64,000 nucleotides of DNA. Origin: Onchocerca volvulus (Eukaryota; Nematoda; Chromadorea; Rhabditida; Onchocercidae). Made by a program: the position numbers and the translations under genes. Each line of letters begins with the position of its first letter. Within the stretch, counting starts at the first letter, position 1. The DNA lies in the NCBI GenBank assembly GCA_000499405.2, contig HG738137.1, forward strand, positions 15,773,873 to 15,837,872. Reading direction: 5' to 3'. The notes below the pieces were generated by a model. That model did not search any database and had not been told where the DNA came from. It saw nothing but the letters and a program-made list of their open reading frames with translations. Positions 51,992 to 62,800 of this stretch are shown here, in pieces.

Positions 51992-52035
51992 ACTAGCTGG
52001 ATCGGCCACGTGGGGCGTGGTCGGGTCCAGCTAGT
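51992..52035. repeat. GC-rich terminal hairpin of the Helitron-like element
   Basis: ACTAGCTGGATCGGCCACG at 51992-52010 pairs with CGTGGTCGGGTCCAGCTAGT at 52016-52035 across a 5-base TGGGG loop. Helitrons typically end with a short GC-rich hairpin. A degenerate half of the same structure ends the element at 36178. Confidence 0.75.
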
Positions 52036-52080
52036 GCACTGTAAGAATCAAAGAGTATAAACAATCGTCTGAATGCTTAC

Positions 52081-52233
52081 TGTAATGTCGTATCTTCCTT
52101 TTGTAATTTGTAATTGTCGTACTTTCGCTCCGCAATGCTGTTTGTCTCGAGGAACTGTAGTTCGTGCTGCGTCGAATAGCTCACGAAAGTGAACTTGAAC
52201 TGACCTCAGCTTTGAAATCTTGAATCGCCTCAT
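52081..52233 (-). CDS. Possible orphan first exon
   Basis: On the minus strand ATG at 52233 opens a 51-codon frame ending at a consensus donor (ATTACA|GTAAGC) at 52081. It reads MRRFKISKLRSVQVHFRELF and ends KGRYDIT, rich in Arg and Lys. The composition is balanced. It points straight into the Helitron-like element that ends at 52035, so the rest of the gene is either beyond or disrupted by the element, or this is part of the element itself. No family is recognised. Confidence 0.3.
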
Positions 52234-53691
52234 GATTGATTAACCTCATTTGTTTACTTGTGAGCGGAGTATTTTGGCGGTAAAAATGTTCATCCTTTCA
52301 GCTTGTTGACGCCTTTTAAATTATGTCGCACTGTTCGATCTTTAATAATAGTCCCTGTTTATCATGATTGCATATGCTTTAACTTCGCCAACATCCTCTC
52401 ACCATTTAACTCTTTCACATTCCTACATATAACATCTTCGACAAATGAAAACCATATGACAAAATACATCTTTCAGTTTTCGCCCCTAATACAGGTGCAA
52501 AGCACAAATTAAGTGCACCCGATTTATGATCTTAAAATGCAGTGCTTTTAAAAGCTGTCCATCTGTTTTTGTCTTTCCCGCTTTCTTTCATTCTTCAACA
52601 ATCAACACATGATGTCTATATCTTTGTATGAATGTCTGTGTATGTGTGTATCCGTGGACTGGATTTGTGTATGTGTGTATATATATATTGAGCAAGAGGG
52701 TATAATTGACCAACATCGACACACACACACACACACACTTCGCCGTTCTCTACTTTTGTTCGACAAACTACTCGGGAAAGTTAGTTCCTTTCGAGTTCTC
52801 TTCTCTCTTTCTTCCGACCTTTCCCACTGATAGAATATTGCGTTTCAAAGAGAAATAAATGTTTAGGTTATCAAGTAATTATCGATCTGTTCTAGAACTT
52901 AAGACAATATTTGAGATATAAATAATTTAAGTAAACAGGAAAGAATTGCCTTGCGTAATGTCACGTTTACCATCCATAATCACGTAATATTTTTCTCATT
53001 CATTTATTTCTCTTGTACGTGATGCTTTTTTCTTAAACTATCCTCATCGTTACATCCGTGATATTACGTATTACTACGAAAATTGCATTTATAATAACCC
53101 TTAAATATTATAACTAAGTATAATATTTAAGGGTTATTATAAATGCAATTTATAAATGTATTATGGAAAAATTGTAGCTTTATGATATTGACTTTCATAT
53201 GCTATAACTTTGCGCTTCTTTCTAAAATGATTGTTTTTGAAAAATTGAAGCCTAAGTTTAATTTTCATTTAGCAAATTTTGTTACTTTAACTGTAGCATT
53301 GGTAAATCAACAATTCCCTTCAGCATTGCCTCAGCACCAGGATTAGAAGTAAAAATTAGTGGAGAATTGCGAAAATCAATCAATTTTCCATGACTATAGA
53401 TTAGTCTTCCTGCATCTAAAACCTGCGATTTTCTTCACGACTGGGAGAAATATATCCTAAGCTTCTGTTCTCTTTTTCCTCGCTGTAAACAATTATTCGA
53501 ATGAAAGTATTTTAGGTTAAGATAAACGAAAGAATAATAATGATCCCATATAGGTAATTCATTGTTAGTTGTAACATATCGTAATTTGTTGATCAAATAT
53601 TAATACTAAAATGGATCAAATTCAAATAAGCCAGACAATCGGATCGATTTTTGTTTCTTAAACTTTTCTTGTATTTTCTCTTGAGCTAAGA
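52234..53691. other. Region between the Helitron-like element and sdha
   Basis: Contains mixed (GT)n, (TA)n and (CA)n microsatellite DNA at about 52630-52740 and the perfect palindrome at 53081. No conserved protein was recognised; the open frames across the microsatellites (for example HRHTHTHT) are artefacts of the repeats. Confidence 0.5.
53081..53150. repeat. Perfect 32-bp palindrome
   Basis: Arms 53081-53112 and 53119-53150 are exact reverse complements around the 6-base loop ACTAAG. The core is ATAATAACCCTTAAATATTA. It is about 1 kb upstream of the sdha start codon. A perfect inverted repeat in otherwise diverged DNA suggests either recent origin or selection. Confidence 0.95.
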
Positions 53692-53850
53692 ATGAGTAGA
53701 AAATTATCATTAGTGAATAATAGAAATTTTTTAAATGTTATCACTGTTATAAACAGTGATAGAGGAATAATTTGGAAGCAGATTTTGAAAGAATCTTTTG
53801 AATTTGCTGACATAGATGAAGAGATGATTGACATATTTTCCTGTAATTAA
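53692..53850 (+). CDS. Small ORF of 52 residues, uncertain
   Basis: ATG at 53692 opens a frame to TAA at 53848-53850. The second half reads GIIWKQILKESFEFADIDEE then MIDIFSCN, which has coding-like composition and vaguely resembles the start of a formin FH2 domain. There is no supporting exon on either side, so it may be a remnant or chance. Confidence 0.2.
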   Translation: MSRKLSLVNNRNFLNVITVINSDRGIIWKQILKESFEFADIDEEMIDIFSCN

Positions 53851-54177
53851 TCGTCTAAATTCCGGATAATGTACTTGTAATGTTTTTGTAAAGTATTCTT
53901 CATTAAGCTAGGATGAACGTATTTTGACGTATAATTTATTACCTGTTTGCTTTGAAGAAGTTATCATCGGAAAAAAATTATTCGTTCATAGATAATGAAC
54001 AAAAAACTTGTTTTTCATAGTAGATAAATAACTTTTTCCATATGATTAAACTGTCATCGATGCAATAGGCTAGCATGATCGAATTTTGTAATAAAAGCCC
54101 AAATTATCGAGTGGTACCCGTAAAGACAAAATATATGATTAAAATGAATGTAAAAGAATTGATCGATATTTTATCGC

Positions 54178-54181
54178 AGAG
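54178..54181 (+). promoter_or_regulatory. Likely spliced-leader acceptor of sdha
   Basis: TATTTTATCGCAG ends at 54179, only two bases before the ATG at 54182. A 3' splice site this close to a start codon, with no upstream in-frame coding, is typical of spliced-leader trans-splicing in nematodes. Confidence 0.6.
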
Positions 54182-55191
54182 ATGTTAAGCGCGGCCCGTT
54201 ACCTGGTGACGAAAACATGTCAACAACAACGAAGAGCATTTTCATTATCAGCGATACGTAAAGAAGCGAAGACTTCTAGTATCGGTGAATATCACATTGT
54301 GGATCATGCGTTTGATTCGGTTGTCGTTGGAGCTGGTTAGTGTATTTTTTTTTTTTCATATTGATACAAAATGCACATCAAAATATCCCTATGAATACAT
54401 AAAATGTACTTCACCAGGAATGGATTAGAATTTCAGCAAGAATAAATTAAAATTCGAATATTAGTGCAAGTATTATTTGCATTTTTTAAATCTGATGCTG
54501 CAAAAACTTTAATGATAAAATAGAATTTAAGTTAGTGATAAGATACGTGAATTAAAGTCAGATGGGTTAATAATATAAAGACCTTTTTTTCTCGTTTATC
54601 ATTTGGCTGTAATTTTCTAGGTGGAGCTGGTTTACGAGCTGCTATGGGTCTCAGTGAAGGTGGTCAGAATGTTGCGGTAATTACGAAGTTATTTCCAACA
54701 CGATCTCATACAGTTGCTGCTCAAGGAGGTGTTAATGCAGCTTTAGGCAACATGAATCCGGATGATTGGCGATGGCATTTCTACGATACTGTCAAAGGTA
54801 TCATCGTTATAGTGAAGCAAAATTATTAGCTGAAATTGGAATCTAGATTCAATAAAATGACATAATTTTAGCATTAGTGTAAACTATTATTAATACGTAT
54901 CATGACTTTAGGAAGTGACTGGTTGGGGGATCAGAATGCTATACATTACATGACTCGTGAAGCGGTTCGTGCTGTTATTGAAATGGAAAACTATGGTATG
55001 CCTTTTTCTCGAACAGAAGAGGGTAAAATATATCAGCGTTCATTCGGCGGACAAAGCAATAATTTCGGGAAAGGTGGCATGGCTCGTCGGTATGTTTTAT
55101 TTTTTTATTTCAGTACTTTGAAAAAAAAAAATATATATATATATTTTATTTATTTTTTTTTTATATATTTTTTTTTATATTTTTTATATAA

Positions 55192-55232
<41 letters not shown>

Positions 55233-58046
55233 GCCGATGCTTTTTGTTTCATCCTCATTCAAATTGCAATTGAAGAACATGCTGCGTAGCTGATCGTACA
55301 GGACACTCGATGTTGCACACCCTTTATGGCTCGTCGCTTCAGTATAATTGTCGATATTTCATTGAATATTTCGCTCTTGATCTTCTAATGGACAAAGGAC
55401 GATGTGTTGGCATTATTGCTATGAACCTTGAAGATGGCAGCATACATCGATTTCGGTATCTTTGATGCTTTTATGAAGCAATAATAAGATCAGTGTATAT
55501 TTGACTGGTATTGTTAGATTGAAATTGAACAATCATATGGGATCTGTTTGATTAATAGCCACTTGCGTTAAATTCTGAAGGAAACAATTAGTCTATCGAA
55601 TCGCAAACTATATTTTTTAATAAGTTCAAAATGCGCCCGTATATAGTTTATATATATACATAATATAGTATTAAGTTTTCTTTGTAGTGCGAAGAACACG
55701 GTAATCGCAACTGGAGGATATGGACGGGCTTTCTTTAGTTGTACCTCTGCACATACATGCACTGGTGATGGCACGGCGATGGTTGCTCGAGCTGGACTGC
55801 AAAATTCCGATATGGAATTTGTGCAGTTTCATCCAACCGGTATTTACGGTGCTGGTTGTCTTATCACTGAAGGCTCTCGAGGTAATTTTTTGTGGTAAAT
55901 TGAGCATTTTGTTAAATGGATGATATCATCCGAGAACTAATTACTCTGTGGAAACATCTCAAGAAAAATTGTTTTATTTTTCGTTTTATAAAGTATAGTA
56001 TTTTAAGGTGAAGGTGGTTTTTTGGTGAACAGTGAAGGTGAACGGTTCATGAAGAAGTATGCACCGAATGCGTTAGATTTGGCTTCACGAGACGTCGTTT
56101 CACGAGCGATGACGATCGAAATCATGGAAGGTCGTGGTGTCGGGAAAGATAAAGATCATATTTATTTGCAATTGCATCATTTACCTGCGAAAGATTTGCA
56201 TGCTCGATTACCTGGTTAGATCATTTTTCAAAATATTAAGAAACTTCGCAAATCTAGTTATGATATATAGCTAAAAAAACATCATTCCCTCATATTAACA
56301 TTCACCATAATTTTTACTAGAAAAACCATATCGCATATCATCACATTTTAAAGTTAAGCACTATAATTAATAAGACTTTCGCAGTTGTTGAATCACTAAC
56401 AGACTGTCTTGAATTAATTGTAGCTTATTCAATAGATTAATATATTTAGTAAATCAGATATTGCGATGTTGAAACTATGATTGTTCTGTTCATCATTTAT
56501 AGGTATTATGGAGACAGCGATGATCTTTGCTGGTGTAGATGCCGCGGAAGAGCCAATACCTGTTTTACCAACGGTCCATTATAATATGGGTGGGATACCA
56601 ACGAATTACATGGGACAAGTCTTAACGCATAAACCCGATAGAGGTGATCAGGTGGGATTTCTTCCAGTGAATTACTAGAAAATCCTTTTTTTTTTTTTTC
56701 TTTTTGTCTATTTTATCTCTTATTATAGGTGGTACCAGGATTGTATGCTTGCGGCGAAGCAGCAGCACATTCAGTGCATGGTGCAAATCGTTTGGGAGCT
56801 AATTCGTTACTTGATCTCGTTGTTTTCGGACGTGCTTGCGCCATTGAGTAATTTTTAAGTTATTCTTTTATTTAGCTTGCTATAAACATGAATGTCCACT
56901 TCTGTGTTGTATTTCTATTACAACATCGGTGTGAAATGTCTGGTTTGTAGTATTCTAAAGAAGGCCAAGGAATCATCCGAGAAAATCCCTGAACTGCCGA
57001 AAGGCGCAGGTGAATCGACTATCGCAAACGTTGACAAACTCCGTTTTGCCAAAGGTGACATTCCTACTGCCGCTTTGAGATTGAAAATGCAGAAGACAAT
57101 GCAGCAACATGCAGCTGTATTCCGACGCGGTGACATTTTGAAGGTTAATCGTTGGTAAATGAGAATATGACATCAGTTTTATGCTTATAAAAAAAAAAAA
57201 AAAAAAAAAAATGAATTTTAAAGAATGAAAAATATCATAAAGGAATATCAATAGATTAAAGAACGTGGGAAATTTCCATAGAATCATGAAAGAGAGAGAA
57301 GATATAATCTATGTTAGAGCATTATATCATTACTAACGACATTGCAGGAAGGTATAACAAAAATGGAAACTCTTTTCAAGGAACAAAAACTTCTTAAAAC
57401 AACAGATCGTGGATTGGTTTGGAATTCAGATTTAGCTGAGACCTTAGAACTGCAGAATTTGATGCTAAATGCAACTCAAACTATCGTTGCTGCGGAAGCT
57501 AGGAAAGAATCTCGTGGAGCACATGCTCGAGATGATTTTCCAGTTTGTTATATTGATATGAATGCTTTTGTAAATAGTGATTTAAAAAATGGACACTTTT
57601 TTATATCACTTAGTTTATTTAAAAGTTAATATTATTTGTTTCAGACACGAATAGATGAGTTTGATTATTCAAGACCATTAGATGGTCAAACTAAGAAGTC
57701 TCTCGATCAACACTGGCGCAAGCATACTATGATTGAACAAAATCACGAAACTGGAAAGGTAAAGTTATAAAAGTATATTCGTTCTAAGAGATTTATTAAA
57801 AAGGTCATCAGATCAGATTTGTAAAATGCAAAGAAAAGAGAGAGAATGTTTTGAATATGTAGATAATTTAAACTGTAATTTTGCTTAGCTCAGCTTATGT
57901 TATTCCTTACATTCTGTCAGTTTTATTTTTGTTCAAAGTTTAATAAATTTCGTTTTTAGATTACCTTGCTCTACCGACCGGTAATCGACCAGACATTGGA
58001 TAAAAGTGAAACAGATTGGATTCAACCGATGATCCGTTCTTATTGA
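54182..58046 (+). CDS. sdha: Succinate dehydrogenase flavoprotein subunit, 12 exons
   Basis: Exons 54182-54335, 54621-54797, 54912-55089, 55276-55455, 55688-55881, 56008-56214, 56503-56651, 56729-56847, 56951-57143, 57348-57542, 57645-57758 and 57960-58046 join in phase into 648 residues. This is the FAD-bearing catalytic subunit of mitochondrial complex II, which oxidises succinate to fumarate. The N-terminus is Arg/Ser-rich without acids at first ([13 protein letters not shown]), as for a mitochondrial presequence. The dinucleotide fold GAGGAG is at 50-55, the covalent FAD His81 lies in [10 protein letters not shown], and the active-site segment QFHPTG (276-281) and TEGSRGEGG with Arg294 follow. 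NSLLD and VVFGRA near the C-terminal third and RGAHARDDF are all family hallmarks. No break was found. In some nematodes complex II also runs in the fumarate reductase direction; the sequence does not decide this. Confidence 0.97.
55128..55232. repeat. (TA)n and T-rich microsatellite in sdha intron 3
   Basis: Alternating ATATAT and T runs fill this part of the intron, ending in about fifteen consecutive TA pairs at 55199-55230, before exon 4 at 55276. Confidence 0.95.
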
Positions 58047-59787
58047 ATTGTAGCACATATTAATATATATTTTTCCTTTTTTTACCGGTTCACTTTCTTT
58101 ACATGTATATAATATATGCCAGTTATTAAGAAATTTCATTACGTGTCGCAGACAATCTTAGTCTCATTCCTTTATATCTGCCTATGCGCTTTCTATGTTC
58201 TCTCTGCACGGTCTGTGATTTTTATTAATTTATTATGTTAGTGGCTGAATAATTTTGTTGTGCTGCTGACTGAACTCTAGTTATCAATTATATCGTTTTT
58301 TTAATTTAATTAAATTCAATTTCAGCAGCTGTAATTGAGAAACTGCATATATGATTGAAGCACCAATACTTGCTGTTTCTAATCTAAGTTCTAATTGTAA
58401 AGCATTTAAGGAAATTATATCACATTTCTGAGTAATCATATAAATCGGACAGTGTGAAAAACAGTCTCTAGTTTTATTTTTGAAGCTAGTAGTGTATTTT
58501 GCGAGCTTAGACATTTGCAGTTCGGACATTTTCATAATAAGATCCGAACTATTTTTGTTGGAAGGAATATTTCATACAAGTACATGACAAGATGGATGGT
58601 TTACAGTTTGTCCGTTTCTTTTGATGATTGTTTGAGAAGTGCCAATTTAAAAATAAGTTTAGTACTGAATTTAGTACTGAAATGTAGGTCTATTATGGTG
58701 AAAATTCGAAAATGTAGGTCGTCTATTACAGTGAAAAATTTTGAACTTCAGGTGAAGTTGTTAAATATAAAAATTTAGTTGGCTTTACTGTCAATCACGA
58801 AGTAATTGCTATAAAAAATTTTGTATATCAAATATTCTTGCATTTCTATATTTATTTCTCGTCTTGAGTAAAGATTGCTTTGAGATAATAACGTAAACAT
58901 GAAATAGATCATAAAAATTTGAATTGTACCAGCTTGAAAACAGAGATGGCAAAATGTCCATATATCTTATCATAATCAAGCAGTTTTTCTATACATCTCA
59001 GAAATATATGAAAGTATGATGGATTACATTTGTAATATCCTGCAGCACATATTCATGTAATTTTGCAGAAGATTACTAATTATTGTAATTGGAACTTTCA
59101 AAAAGTTGCAATAAAAATTCGTCAAAAAAGCATTGAAGAATCGTTGGATTAAATTTGAAAGGACTGAGTAAATAGTAATGGAATGAAGGACGATTACGAT
59201 ATTGTTGATAATACCGACGATATTGGGGTTATTCTTTTCAATATTTCATCAATAAACGTTCGAAGCAATGAACTACAGTATTTGTTTGTTATCTTTATTT
59301 AATTTTTCGTGTTATTTTTATGGATTGATTAAACTTCTTGAGTAAACAATCCATATTTTTCTCTTTTTAAATTTGATCTATTTCGTATAAGTATTTCACG
59401 CTTGATATATTGTAACGAAATGTATAGATGGCTCTGTAGACTTGCTCTTATTTTGACGATGATGATATCCTAGTGTGATTATATGATTTCAGTTCAAAAA
59501 TTTATAATTCTTTGCAAATCATTAATTCTAATTGAACTGAATGATAAAAATAATACTATAGATAAACCATAAAAGTAGTACTGTTTAAATGAGCGACAAA
59601 AAATAACATGTCGCGACCGATAAAAATGATATCACTTTATTGAATGATAATAATAAAAATTAAGTGCTTAAATTACAATCACTTGAATGAATACAAAATC
59701 ATATAAGTGGGCAGTAAAAGTGAAACAAAATACAGTTATTAGTAAAAAATATCTGATTTAAAAAAACAATTTCCACAACTGTTTTTT
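58047..59787. other. sdha 3' flank and intergenic spacer
   Basis: About 1.7 kb between sdha and VPS52 with no supported exon. A short diverged duplication (AAAATGTAGGTC then TCTATTA) is visible at 58675-58740. The spacing is far larger than the ~100 bases typical of nematode operons, so co-transcription is not suggested by distance. Confidence 0.5.
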
Positions 59788-59801
59788 AGAATCTTCAAAA
59801 T
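59788..59801 (+). promoter_or_regulatory. Likely spliced-leader acceptor of vps52
   Basis: GTTTTTTAG ends at 59789, twelve bases before ATG 59802. It fits a trans-splice acceptor by position and consensus. Confidence 0.5.
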
Positions 59802-62800
59802 ATGCGTTCCAATCTGTGTCGTTTGATAGCTCGTGAAGATCTTATCTGTCTTAAGCTTGGCTGGGAAACGAGTAAATTAAAGAAATGTATTTTGGATATA
59901 TGATTGATTGTTTTAGTTGTTTTTTCTGCTCCATAAAAGCTTTTATATCGAAATATATTTGCATATTCCAGTTGGATGATATCTCAGTTCGAAAAGCTTT
60001 CGAATCTGGAATTGATTTACGACAATATTCCGCTGAACTGCAAGAAGAGCTTCGATCGGCTCATTTACTTGCCGTGAAAGATTGTATCGATCAAGCGGAG
60101 AAACTTGCTGAATTACATGAAGAAATCACCTCATGTGACGATGCATTCGCTGTAAAATTTAACTTCTTTTTTTACATCTGTGAAGGCGATATCATTCTAT
60201 TAATTTATTTCACAGCATATATTTCATATAAAATTAGAGGATGTTATAGGTCATAAATATGACCTATTACATTCTTTAGCTGCATAACTTGTCGTCTCTT
60301 CCTTTTTATCACTTATTTATCATAGATTTCAGATTGATTCGTTGTTCATTGTTACTTTACAACTTATTCTTGTAATATATTATAAAAAATATTTCGAATG
60401 AATTTAGCAATTGGAAGAAATGCTTCGAAGTTTTCAATCAGAACTGGGTACAATTAGCTCAGACATGAAAAGACTGCAGCAGCAATCAATCGATATCAGT
60501 CAACAGCTACAAAATCGACAAAAAATTCGAGGAGAATTGAGTCAATTTGTTGATGATATGGTTGTATCCCAAAATATGATAGAGTCAGTGCATTTTTATT
60601 CTATTTTTTAAATCTATTTTTTATGAACGACTTTTGCATACATTCGATAAAGTATTTAATATTGCTAGATGCTCAATTAATGTCAAGTATACATTTCATT
60701 AAAAATCTTTTAATTTTCCGATATTAATTTTTGTATAAAGTTACGGCATTGAATTTGGGAATTTGTTAAGGACATTGTTTGTATGTTACAGAGCAATCGT
60801 TGAACGAGACGTTGGCGAACGTGAATTTCTTGAGCAGCTCCACGAACTACAACATAAGCTGCAGTTTCTCAAAGCACAAGAATTTCGTGACGCAAAAGCT
60901 ACTTCTGATGTGCATGATGTTATTGAAAATTTAAAATATAAGGCAGGTTTTGTTTTGAATTTATATATTTATATGCAAAAGTGTCGTTACTTGTATTCTT
61001 TAACATAGGTTGGAGCAGAGTAATTACTGATGAAATATTGCACTTTCAGGCCATGGCGAAGATAAGAGAGTGGCTACTTTTAAAGATTTCTTCTTTCAAA
61101 AAGCCGTTGACAAACTATCAAATTCCACAAGGAGCACTTCTTAAAAATCGGTTAGTTACTGCAACAAATAGATCTGTAAAATTTATTTAGTTCCAATTAT
61201 ATAATTTTTTTGACTGTTTATCATCATATTACTTCAAGAAATCACTTAAAAATTATCAAATTTATGGAAAGGAATACTTCTTAGAAATCGATTAGTTATG
61301 GTAAATGAGAGAATTTTCAGGTTCTTTTACGAATTTTTATTGGCAAATGACAGGCAGTTAGCTCGAGAGGTGAATATTATTAATAATAATTTCCTGAACA
61401 TAATATAAGAATTTCACATTGCGTGACTTAATGGGAATAAAAATAAGATATAGCAAATAAAACTTGGTGAAAATTATTTTGATTAACTATGAATGATGAC
61501 TATTTATATAATTGTTAAAATTGTATAAATTTTTTATTAAGATTCGGGATGAATATGTTGATGTTATCAGCAAAATGTTTTTCACGTATTTCAAGACATA
61601 TGCATCCAGATTGTTCCGCTTGTTGGTATGTTCAATGCGCCAGTTCAATGTTAACTTAATTCTGTTTTAATTTGTGTAGTGCAACATTGACTAGCAAGAT
61701 TAATGCCATGATCTTTCGTATTGCTTAATTTTGACGTTAATTAAAATCGACTTGTTTTTGCAAGTATTGCTGTATATCATCTTCTGTCTCGAGGTTATAA
61801 GCAGGAGTATTATTCATGTTCATTTTCAGTTAGTTGATGTAGCTACGAAAGATGATCTTTTGGGCGCAGAAAATACAATGAAAACAACTAGTCTTTTCAA
61901 TTTAAAATCTCAAGTAAGTTGCTAGTTGTGATGGAAATGACATATTGCATTTAGAAAAATCTATTCTTTTAATGAAATCTTCGAAAAAAGTTTTCCAAAC
62001 TTATTACTTCTATCATACCTTATTTTTAGCATTTGTTGTTCTTAATTTTCCAATATAATTTCTTCAAAATTTTATTATAAGTAGGAATTGATTTGCTATT
62101 ATTGCAGGTGCGCAATCGAGCGACGGTTTTTTCTTTGGGTAATCGAGACAGCTTATTATCATCTGATTTAATGTCCCCACTTATTGTACCGCATGTGGCG
62201 CAGCAAGCAAATGAACGGGTTTGTTATTCGATAAATATGGGAAAGAACGGTGATATATATATCTGTAGAACACTTTGTTTTCGTGCGAACATGTGATGAT
62301 TTCTGGAAGATATTTGAGTTTTGGATATTAAAATTAATGTCTATGGATCAGACTAAGTCATTTGTCATTTGTCAGAAATATCCATATTATTAGAGAGCCG
62401 TGTAATTCACAAATATTTTAATGCAATTTTGGCGATTGCTTTTATATTCCATTGAACAAAATTGCAGTTTCAATTTGAAAATTTATTTCGAAGTTTGCAA
62501 TTTGCATTGGTGGATCATTCCTCTCACGAATATTTATTCATATCAGATTTTTTCATGATCAGTGGGCAAACTTCTGTTGAACTTTTTAGCGAAATTATAA
62601 TGCGTACGATAACTACCTTATTGGTTAGCATTCAAATATAGTTTTTTAATAAATATTAAAATTGTCTTTTACAGTCAATCTAATGAATTTCTATTCTTCA
62701 ATTACTTTTTTTTCCTTTCAGAAATCATGTGAAGAGCATATATCTTCTAATTATGATGCTATATCACTTTATATATGCATTGGTCTATGTTCAAAATACA

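Larger units (their letters stand above)
47826..52035 (-). mobile_element. Second Helitron-like element, decayed but with Rep and helicase remnants
   Basis: The left edge (AATCTATATTTAAAAAATGT at about 47825) and right edge (near 51950, TCATATAGACTAGCTGG) carry the same inverted ends as the element at 34667. The interior holds non-coding family repeats (47.9-48.7 kb), the coding remnants on the minus strand (51.25-48.79 kb), and a plus-strand segment at 51300-51460 that matches 35834-35990. In the first copy that segment lies downstream of the helicase in the same orientation, so here the parts are inverted relative to each other, implying nesting or rearrangement. The right end forms a GC-rich hairpin at 51992-52035. 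Confidence 0.7.

Noticed and set aside
52609..52830. 73-codon open frame with His-Thr repeats
   Set aside because: The frame crosses (GT)n and (CA)n microsatellites and is an artefact of them.
58047..59801. Operon linking sdha and vps52
   Set aside because: The 1.7-kb gap is too long for a typical nematode operon, and both genes have their own acceptor-like site near the start codon, which by itself does not show co-transcription.
59885..60256. Unspliced start of VPS52 at ATG 59885
   Set aside because: It would add a Cys/Phe-rich leader and read into an intron. The spliced model from 59802 gives a clean join at 59871/59988 and ends exon 2 at 60151 in phase.
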